Assembly: GCF_004363555.1 (NCBI RefSeq)
Contig: NZ_SNZJ01000004.1
Span: 1 to 64,000, forward strand
From: Halomonas ventosae
Lineage (GTDB): Bacteria; Pseudomonadota; Gammaproteobacteria; Pseudomonadales; Halomonadaceae
Direction of reading: 5' to 3'
DNA: 64,000 nt
Of this stretch, positions 47,788 through 56,334 are shown one piece after another. The stretch's first letter is position 1. Every line of letters begins with the position of its first letter. A program made the translations under genes and the position numbers. Under the pieces are notes generated by a model, which was given only the letters and a program-made list of their open reading frames with translations, was not told the DNA's origin and did not search any database.

Positions 47788-49512
47788 GTGACCGAGAGCA
47801 GTGACCAAACCAGCGGAGCCGACACATCCAACGCCGGCACCGACAGCCCGATCGAGCGCCTGGAGAGCCCGGCGGAGATGCAGGGGCTGCTGCAGGCCAT
47901 GCAGGAACCCGGCACCACTGAGGTGCTGTGGGACGATGACTCGGAGACCCCCACGACCGTGCTGGAGGTGCAACAGGCCTCCAGCCTGACGCTGGACATG
48001 ACCTTGGCGGACTCCCGCCTGCCCTCGCTGCAGCCCGGCCTGACGCTACGCCTGCGTGGCCAGGTACGCGGCAAGCTGGTCACCTCCCCACCTGTCGAGG
48101 TGATGAGCTGCGACGAGGAAAACGACCAGTGGCGCTGCCGCCTGGCGTGGCCGACCTTCCTGGAGGTGCTGCACCGGCGCGACACCTACCGCGCCGAGCT
48201 GCGGCTCGGCATGCAGGTCGGGGTACTGGTGGAACCGCTCCGCGAGAACCTTGCCCACCTGCAGATCCAGGCTGACCTGCGCGACCTCTCCGTCGATGGG
48301 TGCCGACTGGAGTTGCCAATCAGCGCCAGCCACCTGCTCGGCGACGGAGCCCCCCGCTTCGGCCTGACGCTCTGCTTTGCCAGCGAGGCACGCTTCCAGA
48401 TCGATGCCGAGGTGCGCCATGTGCAGCCCGAGCCACAGCGCCACCTGGTCACCGCCGGCTTCCAGTTTCCCCGGCGCACCCCAGAACAGGAGCGACAGCT
48501 GTGGTACTACGTGCGCGAGATAGAGCGCGAGAGCGCGCGCTACTTCAACCAGGCCACCACGCTGTCCGCCTCCTCGCTGTTTCGCAAGAAGCCCGGCGTG
48601 GACCTTATCGGTAGACGCCAGGGGAATGCCTACCCCACTCCAATGGCACGGCGACTGTCGGAAGTGGCTGGCTATCTCGATGCGCAGTGGGTCGCCTTGC
48701 AGCAAGGTGAGCCTCTTGACCTCGCCGCGCTGTCACAGCACAGCGAGGCGCTGCTGGAGATGCTGGCCGAGGATCGCGAGGGCCTGCTGTTCGCCCTGGT
48801 CTGCATGCGCCTGGAGTCGCCCCATGTGCAACATGGCCTGGCCGTGGCCACACGCCTGCTGGACCTGGTGGGAGAGGCCAGCATGCCCAGTGTCCTTCGC
48901 AAGGCCATCGCCGCCGTGGCGCTGGTGCACGACCTGGGCAAGGCGCTACTGCGTCCCGAGCTTCTGCAGACCCCAACACTGAGCGAGGACCAGTATCGCC
49001 AGATGCAGCGCCATGCCCCGCTGCTGATCGCCCAGCTGGAGGGGTGTGACTGGCTGCCCCGCAGCGTGGTACGCGACATCGTGGAGGGCAGCAACGAGCG
49101 CCTTGACGGCAGCGGCTACCCGCGCGGGCTGAGGGACAACCAGCTCCATCAGCTCGCCCGCATCGCCATGATCGTGGACGTCGCCGACGCCATGGGGCGT
49201 GGCCGTGCCGACCGCCCCGCCTGGACCATCGGCGGCATCCACCGCTACCTGCTCGGCCACCCTCATCGGTTCGATCCCCACTGGGTCAAGCGCTACATCC
49301 TGCACTTCGGGCGCATGCCGGTCGGCACCCTGGTCCGCTTCGCCGACGACACCCTGGGCTGGGTGGCCCGCCTGGACCGCCAGGGCAATCCCAGCCAGGT
49401 CTACCTGGCCAAGGAGCCCGCTCGCCCCGAGCAACGGCTCGGCCGGCTGCTCCACGACGGCGCCCTGCTGGCCAAGGGAGAACCCGTCGAGGCCCTGCCC
49501 CTGCCTGACTGA
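47788..49512 (+). CDS. PilZ (YcgR-like) and HD-GYP fusion protein, likely motility effector of c-di-GMP
   Basis: 574 residues from GTG at 47788 (AAGGGG 5 nt upstream). The frame is open further upstream but would cross the promoter. An N-terminal YcgR-type domain (about 35-125) is followed by PilZ with RRDTYR (Arg131, Arg135) and DLSVDG (166-171), both c-di-GMP-binding motifs. The C-terminal HD-GYP domain (about 345-520) keeps HDLGK (His381, Asp382), RHAP and LDGSGYPRGL. The usual HHE before the GYP loop reads SNE, so one metal pair is missing and activity is uncertain. Late flagellar expression from a FliA promoter parallels ycgR of E. coli, the flagellar brake. Confidence 0.88.
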   Translation: MTESSDQTSGADTSNAGTDSPIERLESPAEMQGLLQAMQEPGTTEVLWDDDSETPTTVLEVQQASSLTLDMTLADSRLPSLQPGLTLRLRGQVRGKLVTSPPVEVMSCDEENDQWRCRLAWPTFLEVLHRRDTYRAELRLGMQVGVLVEPLRENLAHLQIQADLRDLSVDGCRLELPISASHLLGDGAPRFGLTLCFASEARFQIDAEVRHVQPEPQRHLVTAGFQFPRRTPEQERQLWYYVREIERESARYFNQATTLSASSLFRKKPGVDLIGRRQGNAYPTPMARRLSEVAGYLDAQWVALQQGEPLDLAALSQHSEALLEMLAEDREGLLFALVCMRLESPHVQHGLAVATRLLDLVGEASMPSVLRKAIAAVALVHDLGKALLRPELLQTPTLSEDQYRQMQRHAPLLIAQLEGCDWLPRSVVRDIVEGSNERLDGSGYPRGLRDNQLHQLARIAMIVDVADAMGRGRADRPAWTIGGIHRYLLGHPHRFDPHWVKRYILHFGRMPVGTLVRFADDTLGWVARLDRQGNPSQVYLAKEPARPEQRLGRLLHDGALLAKGEPVEALPLPD

Positions 49513-49544
49513 GTGGTGCTGGGCTCCTGCACCACGGCCAGGCC

Positions 49545-49571
49545 TAAAGCCGGGACCGCTTCGGCCGATAA
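49545..49571 (+). promoter_or_regulatory. FliA (sigma-28) promoter of fliD
   Basis: TAAAGCCG, 11-nt spacer, GCCGATAA, 90 nt before the fliD ATG. Best match to consensus on the plus strand of the window. Confidence 0.9.
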
Positions 49572-49661
49572 GCAGAGAGACAACGGCTCATTGGCGTTTA
49601 TTGCCGCATGGCGCACGGCCCGAATCGGTCACACTGTGCGCCACGCCCAAGAGGACTTCAC

Positions 49662-51020
49662 ATGGCTACGATCACGGCCCTCGGTATCGGCTCCGGCATG
49701 GACCTCAATGGTCTCGTCGACCAGCTCGCCGCCGCCGAACGTCAGAAGCTCACCCCCATCGCCCAGCAGCGCCAGGGCGTGGAGAGCAAGATTTCCGCCT
49801 ATGGGCGCCTGGAGGGCGCGCTGTCGGCCTTTCAGGTGGCTACCAGCCAGCTCAACGATGCCAAGCTCTATCAAGGGGTCGGCAGCGAGGTGACCGGCTC
49901 GGCCCTGAAGGCCGCTGCCGCCAACACCGCCGCTCCCGGGCGCTACCAGGTCGAGGTCACCGACCTGGCCAGCGCCTATAGCGTCGCCACCGCCGGCGTC
50001 GCGGACCAGGAAGCCGAGCTGGGAGCCGGCAGCCTCACTTTCACGTTGGGCAGCGGCGAGACCTTTAGCGCCGACATCGCCGCCGGACAGAGCTCCCTGC
50101 AGGAGGTTCGCGACGCCATCAACGCCCAGGATGCCGGCGTACAGGCCACCATCGTCAATGATGGCGACCCGAATGCGCCGTGGCGCCTGGTCCTCGCCTC
50201 CACCGAGGCCGGCACCGAGGCCGCCATCAGTGACCTGCAGGTAGGAGGCGACCTGGCCACCCAGCTGCAGCTGGACGCCACTACCGAGGTGGCCGCCACC
50301 AACGCCTCGCTCAAGGTCAATGGCGTGACCATCACCAGCCAGAGCAACCGCGTCGAGGATGCCATCCAGGGCGTGACGCTGGACCTGGCCGAGACCGGCA
50401 GCGCCACCGTGGATGTGAGCCTGGACACCGAGTCCATCAAGAAGGCCGTGCAGGGCTTCGTCGATGCCTACAACACCCTGCAATCCAGCATGGCCAAGAT
50501 GACCCGCTTCAACGCCGAAACCGGCGATGCCGGCGCCCTGCTCGGGGATGGCGTGCTGCGGCGCGTGCAGACTCAGCTGCGCAGCGAGCTGACCGGTGGC
50601 GTGGGCGAGGGGGAGTTCCGCATGCTCTCCCAGGTTGGCATCAGCGTGGAGCTCGATGGCTCATTGAAGCTGGATGGCGACCGCCTGGATGAGGTGATGG
50701 CCAGCAACCTCGATGGCCTGCAGGCCTTCTTTGCCGGCAGCAGCGAGGAAGGTGGCATGGCCGGCAAGCTGAATACCACCCTGGACCAGATGCTGGGTAA
50801 CGACGGCGCGCTGAGTATCGCCACCGACGGTCTCAAGAGTACCGTGAGCAGCCTCGAGAACCGCTACGAGCGCATGGAGGCCAGCATCGACTCCACCGTG
50901 GCGCGCTATCGCAGCCAGTTCGCCAAGCTCGACTCGATGATCTCCGAGATGAACTCGATGAGCGGCTATCTGAGCCAGCAGTTCGACGTCATGAACGCCC
51001 AGCTCGGGCGCAAGAAATAA
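49662..51020 (+). CDS. fliD: Filament cap protein FliD (HAP2)
   Basis: 452 residues from ATG at 49662 (GAGGAC upstream). N-terminal ITALGIGSGMDLNGLVDQLAAAERQKLTPIAQQR and C-terminal LENRYERMEASIDSTVARYRSQFAKLDSMISEMNSMSGYLSQQF are diagnostic. It caps the filament and folds flagellin. First gene of fliDST. Confidence 0.96.
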   Translation: MATITALGIGSGMDLNGLVDQLAAAERQKLTPIAQQRQGVESKISAYGRLEGALSAFQVATSQLNDAKLYQGVGSEVTGSALKAAAANTAAPGRYQVEVTDLASAYSVATAGVADQEAELGAGSLTFTLGSGETFSADIAAGQSSLQEVRDAINAQDAGVQATIVNDGDPNAPWRLVLASTEAGTEAAISDLQVGGDLATQLQLDATTEVAATNASLKVNGVTITSQSNRVEDAIQGVTLDLAETGSATVDVSLDTESIKKAVQGFVDAYNTLQSSMAKMTRFNAETGDAGALLGDGVLRRVQTQLRSELTGGVGEGEFRMLSQVGISVELDGSLKLDGDRLDEVMASNLDGLQAFFAGSSEEGGMAGKLNTTLDQMLGNDGALSIATDGLKSTVSSLENRYERMEASIDSTVARYRSQFAKLDSMISEMNSMSGYLSQQFDVMNAQLGRKK

Positions 51021-51038
51021 CCCAGGAGAGCCACAACG

Positions 51039-51464
51039 ATGATCATTGCCAGGCAGAAAGGGGCCTATGGCCGAGGTGCCAGCGCCTACGCCCGGGTCGG
51101 CGTGGAGAGCGGCGCCCTCTCGGCAAGCCCGCATCAGCTGATCGTGATGCTTTTCGATGGAGCCCTGGCGGCCATTCGCAAGGCGCGTATCCACCTCGAG
51201 CAGGGCCACCTGGCCGACAAGGGCCTTGCCATCTCCAAGGCGCTGGATATCGTCAACCAGGGGCTGGTGGCCGCCCTTGACCAGGAAAAGGGGGGCGAAG
51301 TGGCCGAGCGCCTGGCATCCCTGTACGACTACATCGCACGCCAGCTGGTGGCGGCCAACCTGCATAACGACGGGCAGCGACTCGACGAGGCCGAGCGACT
51401 GCTGAAAGAGCTGGCCGGTGCCTGGCGTGAGATCGGCACCCAGACGCAAGGAGGCGTATCGTGA
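51039..51464 (+). CDS. fliS: Flagellin export chaperone FliS
   Basis: 141 residues, helical. ASPHQLIVMLFDGALAAIRKARIHLEQGHLADKGLAISKALDIVNQGLVAALD is the family signature. Binds the flagellin C-terminus in the cytoplasm. Its stop overlaps the next start (GTGA). Confidence 0.95.
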   Translation: MIIARQKGAYGRGASAYARVGVESGALSASPHQLIVMLFDGALAAIRKARIHLEQGHLADKGLAISKALDIVNQGLVAALDQEKGGEVAERLASLYDYIARQLVAANLHNDGQRLDEAERLLKELAGAWREIGTQTQGGVS

Positions 51465-51847
51465 CATCCCTGAATCGTGGCGAGCGCACGGTCACTCCCA
51501 TCGATGTGCTGCGACGCTACGAACGGCTGTGCGAGCTGACCCGCGTGATGCGCACCCGGGCGCAAGAGAGAGCGTGGGATGAGCTGATCGACCTGCAGGT
51601 CCACTACGTGGAGAGTGTCGAGAAGTTGGCGAAAAGCGAGAAGGGGCTCTCGTTCGACATCGCGCAGGCCGAGCGCAAGGTCGAGTTGCTCGAAGAGATC
51701 CTGGAGAATGACCTGGAAGTGCGTCAGCATCTGGTGGAACGCCGCGAGGTGCTGGATCGTCAAATGCAGGGCACCCGCAACCGACAGAGCCTGGAGCAGG
51801 CCTATGGCGCCTCCGGGCGTCAGCGATCACCGATCCACGAACTCTAG
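51461..51847 (+). CDS. fliT: FliT-like flagellar chaperone
   Basis: 128 residues, helical, with a perfect AAGGAGG 6 nt before the GTG start. Position after fliS, size and residues such as LTRVMRTRAQERAWDELIDLQ match FliT, which escorts FliD and in enterobacteria inhibits FlhDC. The sequence is divergent from enterobacterial FliT, so the FlhDC-inhibiting role is not assured. Confidence 0.78.
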   Translation: MTSLNRGERTVTPIDVLRRYERLCELTRVMRTRAQERAWDELIDLQVHYVESVEKLAKSEKGLSFDIAQAERKVELLEEILENDLEVRQHLVERREVLDRQMQGTRNRQSLEQAYGASGRQRSPIHEL

Positions 51848-51858
51848 GCCCATGATGC

Positions 51859-53007
51859 ATGAGCGGGATCAACCCCATCATCGACACGCTTCTGCACCAG
51901 GTACTGGGGAAGCGGGTGGATATTCCGCCACCCCGCGACCTCAACGAACCGGTGCGCCCGCTCAACCCGGCTGAAGCGCCGCGCGCCTTGCACAGTGACT
52001 CCCGACTGGATGGTCGCCCTCTTCCGCTTCCCTTGACCCAGGCAGGCACCGCTAGCAAGTCGCTCAAGGAGCCTAACCTCAAGCCTGCCCCGGAGCCATC
52101 GGGGCGGCCCGTGACCTCGGCGCAGTCCCACCTGAGCGACGCCGCCCGCACCATCGCCGACACCCTGCTGCGCTTTCCCTCGCCGCCGCCGGCCATCCGA
52201 TCACCGACTCCCCTGCTGCCGACCTCCTCGCTGCCGCAGGCGGCGCCTCCCGCTCAGCTGGCCAACGCACTCCAAAACCATGTTCAGCAAAGCGGGCTGT
52301 TCTACGAGGCGCACGTCAACCGCTGGTTTCATGGTGACTACCCTCGTGACGCCTTGCTCCGCGAACCGCAGATGCAGGCGGCCCCAAGACTGACCGCGGT
52401 GACGCTCGCCCCACCGGCGCAAGGCACTGCTCCCACCTCACCCGGCGACGCACCGCTTCGCCACCTGACATCACCGCTGGCCCCGCCCGCCGGAGCAACC
52501 AACCAGGCCGAGGCACTGCGCCAGTTCGCCGAGCAGGCCTGGGAGGCCAATTCCCGTGGTGGTTCCACTACCCCCGCCGGCATGACGCAGAATGAGCAAC
52601 TACAGGGCCTGGTGCGTCAACAGCTGGAGATGCTGGCCCAGCCTGTCCTGCGCTGGGAAGGCGATATCTGGACCGGGATCTTCATGGCGCTGGTGATCCA
52701 GCCGCCGTTCCACCATGGGCAGAGGCAAGGCCAGCAAGATGGGAAGGGGCGCGCACAGGACGAGTCTACCTGGCAGTCGGAGCTGACCCTGGAGCTTCCC
52801 CACCTGGGCAACCTTGGCGTGCGCCTGAGTCTCAGAGGCACACAGCGCCTGACCATGGCCATCGCCAGTGACACCGCCGAGACCCGCGATACGCTCAACG
52901 CCGAGCTGCCGCATCTGCAGCAGAGGCTGGCGGGACTGGGGTTCAGCGAAGTGCTGCTGAGCGTCGCGGAGCGTGAGGAGAAGCCCGATGCCCGAACAGA
53001 CACCTGA
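51859..53007 (+). CDS. Second FliK-like hook-length-control-type protein
   Basis: 382 residues. A Pro- and Ala-rich, low-complexity N-terminal 230 residues precede a C-terminal domain like the FliK Flg_hook core: TLELPHLGNLGVRLSLRGTQRLTMAIASDTAETRDTLNAELPHLQQRLAGLGF. The true fliK is at 24265. Such genes often lie next to a small FlhB-C-terminal homologue, as here (52988, overlapping by 20 nt). The pair could fine-tune export specificity. Confidence 0.75.
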   Translation: MSGINPIIDTLLHQVLGKRVDIPPPRDLNEPVRPLNPAEAPRALHSDSRLDGRPLPLPLTQAGTASKSLKEPNLKPAPEPSGRPVTSAQSHLSDAARTIADTLLRFPSPPPAIRSPTPLLPTSSLPQAAPPAQLANALQNHVQQSGLFYEAHVNRWFHGDYPRDALLREPQMQAAPRLTAVTLAPPAQGTAPTSPGDAPLRHLTSPLAPPAGATNQAEALRQFAEQAWEANSRGGSTTPAGMTQNEQLQGLVRQQLEMLAQPVLRWEGDIWTGIFMALVIQPPFHHGQRQGQQDGKGRAQDESTWQSELTLELPHLGNLGVRLSLRGTQRLTMAIASDTAETRDTLNAELPHLQQRLAGLGFSEVLLSVAEREEKPDARTDT

Positions 53008-53266
53008 CCGGGACTCACGCCGCCATGCGGTGGCCCTCTCCTATCGCGAAGGCAACACGGCCCCCCGGGTCGTCGCCAAGGGCTATGGGGAGCTGGCCGA
53101 GCGCATCATCGAGGCAGCGAAACAGCACGACATCTTCATTCATGACTCACCCGAGCTCGTTAGCCTGTTAATGCAGGTTCGACTGGATGAGCAGATACCG
53201 GAAACACTCTACCAAGTCGTGGCAGAGCTTCTCGCCTGGGTGATTGATATAGATCAACGCAAATAG
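52988..53266 (+). CDS. Small FlhB C-terminal-domain homologue (FhlB-like)
   Basis: 92 residues from ATG at 52988. RRHAVALSYREGNTAPRVVAKGYGELAERIIEAAKQHDIFIHDSPELVSLLMQVRLDEQIPETLYQVVAELLAWV corresponds to the cytoplasmic C-terminal domain of FlhB after the NPTH cleavage site. No membrane part and no NPTH are present. Similar proteins can substitute for the FlhB C-terminal fragment in export switching. It overlaps the FliK-like gene, and a terminator follows. Confidence 0.85.
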   Translation: MPEQTPDRDSRRHAVALSYREGNTAPRVVAKGYGELAERIIEAAKQHDIFIHDSPELVSLLMQVRLDEQIPETLYQVVAELLAWVIDIDQRK

Positions 53267-53279
53267 TGTCTCCATCTGA

Positions 53280-53302
53280 AGCTAATTAAAATTAGCCTTT
53301 TT
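53280..53302 (+). terminator. Terminator after the FhlB-like gene
   Basis: GCTAAT/ATTAGC 6-bp stem with a 4-nt loop, followed by CTTTTTC. It separates the fliDST-fliK2-fhlB run from flhDC. Confidence 0.7.
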
Positions 53303-53440
53303 CAATTTGTTGCATTCCACTCTCCAGGCGGGGCAAAATCCCCTCGCATTACTGGCGGGCACACGCTACCGGTTCGGTAAATGAATGCATGCTTGCCGCC
53401 TACAAAAATGAAAACGCCTGACGAGAACTAGGGTTTTGCC
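53303..53440 (+). promoter_or_regulatory. flhDC upstream regulatory region
   Basis: 138 nt of lower-GC DNA between terminator and flhD, presumably the class I promoter. A GGGG-CAAAAT-CCCC dyad lies at about 53325-53345. No convincing -35/-10 pair or known operator was recognised. Confidence 0.4.
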
Positions 53441-53746
53441 ATGACGGCCGATAACTTCCTGACGGAGCTGCGGGACCTCAACCTGTCGTATCTGCTGTTC
53501 GCTCAGCGGCTGTTACATGCCGACCCTGAGCTGGCTCGCTTTCGCCTCAAGCTCGATGAGGAGATGGCCAACATGATTGCCTCCCTGAGCAGCCGCCAGA
53601 TACATGAGCTTGCCAGCACGAACCAGTTACTGTTCCGCTTCAATGTCGAGGACAGCGAGGCACTGCGCCAGCTGGTGGACAACCCTCGCAACCAGGGGCT
53701 GGGATCCTTGCACGCCTCATTGCTGCTCTCTGGTGTTGGCAAATAA
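53441..53746 (+). CDS. flhD: Flagellar master transcriptional regulator FlhD
   Basis: 101 residues. LTELRDLNLSYLLFAQRLLHADPELARFRLKLDEEMANMIASLSSRQIHELASTNQLLFRF is typical FlhD. It forms the FlhD4C2 activator of class II flagellar promoters with FlhC. Master-regulator control by FlhDC goes with peritrichous-type flagellation in enterobacteria and Halomonas. Confidence 0.95.
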   Translation: MTADNFLTELRDLNLSYLLFAQRLLHADPELARFRLKLDEEMANMIASLSSRQIHELASTNQLLFRFNVEDSEALRQLVDNPRNQGLGSLHASLLLSGVGK

Positions 53747-53776
53747 GAATGATGATTAACTACGCAGGGCGTCGCC

Positions 53777-54355
53777 ATGCCTGAGAAGAGCCTCATCCAC
53801 GAAATGCAGCAGGTGCAGATGGCCATAGAGCTCATCGAGCTCGGGGCTCGCTTGCAGCTGCTGGAAACCGAAGTCGACCTGTCACGCAGCCGCCTCGTAA
53901 GGCTCTACAAGGAAGTGCGCGGCATGTCCCCCCCCAAGGGCATGCTGCCGTTTTCCACCGACTGGTTCATCACCTGGATGCCCAACATCCACTCCTCCCT
54001 GTTCTACGGCTTCTATCGCCAGCTTCACCATGAACAGGGCCTGGAGCGCATCCCTGCCTTCATTCGCGCCTACCGGCTCTACCTGGAGCAGGCCGCCCAG
54101 GATGGAGAAGAACCGGTGCTTGGCCTGACACGGGCCTGGACCCTGATCCGCTTCTTCGAGAGCGACATGCTGGAACTCGCAGAGTGCGGTCGCTGCTCGG
54201 GCCACTTCGTGACTCATGCCCAGTCCCTGCATCGAGATTACGTCTGCGGCATCTGCCAGCCCCCTTCACGCGCAGGCAAGACCCGCAAGCGCCGCGAGGC
54301 CGAAGCCGAGCCGCCGGTGCAACGTCCCGGCCTGGGCGAGCGCCGCCAGGCCTGA
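53777..54355 (+). CDS. flhC: Flagellar master transcriptional regulator FlhC
   Basis: 192 residues. MPEKSLIHEMQQVQMAIELIELGARLQLLETEV is the conserved start. The zinc site is Cys137, Cys140, Cys157 and Cys160, in the same positions as in E. coli FlhC. DNA-binding partner of FlhD. A terminator follows. Confidence 0.96.
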   Translation: MPEKSLIHEMQQVQMAIELIELGARLQLLETEVDLSRSRLVRLYKEVRGMSPPKGMLPFSTDWFITWMPNIHSSLFYGFYRQLHHEQGLERIPAFIRAYRLYLEQAAQDGEEPVLGLTRAWTLIRFFESDMLELAECGRCSGHFVTHAQSLHRDYVCGICQPPSRAGKTRKRREAEAEPPVQRPGLGERRQA

Positions 54356-54385
54356 CCCATACCTCAGCCGATCTTCCTTGGTATG

Positions 54386-54412
54386 CCTGCCGCCTTCGCG
54401 GCAGGTTTTTTT
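54386..54412 (+). terminator. Rho-independent terminator after flhC
   Basis: Perfect 8-bp stem CCTGCCGC/GCGGCAGG with a 4-nt CTTC loop and seven T. It isolates flhDC from motAB. Confidence 0.93.
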
Positions 54413-54425
54413 GCTTCTGCACACC

Positions 54426-54452
54426 TCAAGTTGCCGGCCCCGCTGCCGATAG
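54426..54452 (+). promoter_or_regulatory. FliA (sigma-28) promoter of motAB
   Basis: TCAAGTTG, 11-nt spacer, GCCGATAG, 50 nt before the motA GTG start and just after the flhC terminator. Confidence 0.83.
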
Positions 54453-54502
54453 GCTTCTTGACGCTGACGCCCACACATCGCCTCCACGAGGGACCCGACA
54501 CC

Positions 54503-55375
54503 GTGCTGATACCCATTGGCTTCCTCATCGTCGCCTTCTCGGTCTTCGGCGGCTTCGTTCTGGCCGGCGGCAACCTGGGGCCTCTCTATCAGCCAACCGA
54601 GATCCTGATGATCTGCGGTGCGGCCGTAGGCGCCTTCATCGCCTCAAACAACGGCAAGGCCATCAAGGCCACACTGCGTACGGCATCACGCCTCAAGCGC
54701 ACCACTCGCTATGACAAGTCCACCTACATGGAACTCATGGCGCTGCAGTACAAGATCCTCAGCAAGATGCGCCGTGAGGGCATGTTGGGTATCGAGCGCG
54801 ACATCGACGAACCCGAGAGCAGCCCCCTGTTCATGGAGCATCCCAAGATCCTCAATGATCCGATGATCATGGGCTTTTTGACGGACTACCTGCGCCTGAT
54901 CGTCAGCGGCAGCATGGACCCGATGGAGCTGGACGAGCTGATGCTGCATGAGATCGAGGCCTTCGAGCACGAGGCCCACATTCCGGCTGACGCGCTCGGC
55001 AAGGTCGGCGACGGCCTGCCCGCCTTCGGCATCGTGGCCGCGGTGATGGGTGTCGTGAAAGCCCTCAGCGCCGCCGATGCCGGCCCCGACGAGATGGGGG
55101 TCATGATCGCCCACGCTCTCGTTGGCACCTTCCTGGGCATCCTGTTGGCCTACGGCTTCGTCAACCCGCTGTCGAGCCGAATCGAGCGACAGGTCAGCGA
55201 GGCGGTGAAGATGCTGCAGTGCATCCGCGTCACGCTGCTGGCCAGTCTCAACGGCTGTGCACCACAGGTGGCTGTCGAGTTCGGGCGCAAGGCGCTGCAC
55301 AGCAGTGAGCGCCCCAGCTTCAACGAGCTCGAGGACCATGTACGTGATGCCAAGAGCGGGCTGAACGAGCTATGA
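54503..55375 (+). CDS. motA: Flagellar motor stator protein MotA
   Basis: 290 residues from GTG at 54503 (GAGGGA upstream); the open frame extends further, but that part is terminator and promoter DNA. IPIGFLIVAFSVFGGFVLAGGNLGPLYQPTEILMICGAAVGAFIASNN and KVGDGLPAFGIVAAVMGVVKAL plus GTFLGILLAYGFVNPLSSRI match enterobacterial-type MotA (four helices, large FliG-contacting loop). Proton-type by family resemblance. ATGA overlap with motB. Confidence 0.95.
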   Translation: MLIPIGFLIVAFSVFGGFVLAGGNLGPLYQPTEILMICGAAVGAFIASNNGKAIKATLRTASRLKRTTRYDKSTYMELMALQYKILSKMRREGMLGIERDIDEPESSPLFMEHPKILNDPMIMGFLTDYLRLIVSGSMDPMELDELMLHEIEAFEHEAHIPADALGKVGDGLPAFGIVAAVMGVVKALSAADAGPDEMGVMIAHALVGTFLGILLAYGFVNPLSSRIERQVSEAVKMLQCIRVTLLASLNGCAPQVAVEFGRKALHSSERPSFNELEDHVRDAKSGLNEL

Positions 55376-56235
55376 GCAAGCAGCGGCCCATCATCATTCG
55401 CCGCAAGAAGGTCATTCACAAGCACCATGGCGGCGCGTGGAAGATCGCCCTGGCAGACTTCATGACCGCACTGATGGCGCTGTTCCTGGTTCTGTGGATC
55501 GTCGGCACGGCCAGCAACGAGCAGCGTGAGTCCATCGCCGAGTACTTCCGGACACCACTTTCCGCAGCCATTACCGGCGACGGCGCCTCGAGCGAGAAGG
55601 TCATCCCGGGCGGCGGGCCGGACCCCACACACGCCGAAGGCGAGCGCGCCCGCATCGACCTCAAGCGCCAGACGCGTCCCAGCGAGGAGCGGCGGCGCCT
55701 GCGGCGACTCCAGCGGCGCATCGAAACGGCGATCCAGGGCGATAGCTCGCTGCGTGAGCTGCGCCAGCAGCTGCTGATCGATGAGACCCGCGAGGGCTTG
55801 CGCATTCAGCTGGTCGACAGCGAGCGCCGTCCCATGTTCGAGCTCGGCAGTGACCGGGTCGCGCCTTACATGCGCGAGCTGCTGCATACCCTGGCCCCCT
55901 TGCTGAACGAGCTCGACAACCGCATCAGCATCAGCGGCCATACCGACAGCCTTCCCTATGTGAATGGCCAACGCGGCTACGGCAACTGGGAGCTGTCCAG
56001 CAACCGTGCCAACGCCTCGCGTCGCGAACTGGTCAGCGGCGGCCTGGACCCCGGCAAGCTCTTGCGTGTCTCCGGCATGGGGGACCAGCTCCCCCTTCCC
56101 GATGCGCCACCCGATGACCCCATGAATCGCCGGATCACCCTGCTGGTCCTCGACACCGAAGCCAGAAACCGCATACAGCGCCAGGGCGAACTGTGGCAGC
56201 TCGCCGAACGCGCGCCCCTTCCAGTGACCGATTAG
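55372..56235 (+). CDS. motB: Flagellar motor stator protein MotB
   Basis: 287 residues. Basic N-terminus, then one helix with the proton-carrying Asp29 (ALADFMTALMALFLVLWIV), the plug region and a C-terminal OmpA-like domain (ISISGHTDSLPY, NWELSSNRANASRRELV, NRRITLLVL) that anchors to peptidoglycan. Closely follows the E. coli layout, in contrast to the divergent stator at 32791. Confidence 0.95.
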   Translation: MSKQRPIIIRRKKVIHKHHGGAWKIALADFMTALMALFLVLWIVGTASNEQRESIAEYFRTPLSAAITGDGASSEKVIPGGGPDPTHAEGERARIDLKRQTRPSEERRRLRRLQRRIETAIQGDSSLRELRQQLLIDETREGLRIQLVDSERRPMFELGSDRVAPYMRELLHTLAPLLNELDNRISISGHTDSLPYVNGQRGYGNWELSSNRANASRRELVSGGLDPGKLLRVSGMGDQLPLPDAPPDDPMNRRITLLVLDTEARNRIQRQGELWQLAERAPLPVTD

Positions 56236-56253
56236 CGTGGCATTCGCCACGCT
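56234..56253 (+). terminator. Hairpin after motB
   Basis: AGCGTGGC/GCCACGCT 8-bp stem with a 4-nt ATTC loop directly on the motB stop. There is no T run, so termination is uncertain. Confidence 0.5.
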
Positions 56254-56334
56254 ATTCCCCCGATCACCCGTCGCCGGGCCTGAGCAGAATACGCACCATC
56301 CCCAATAGCGTATGACTGACAGGCACCGCCGGGC

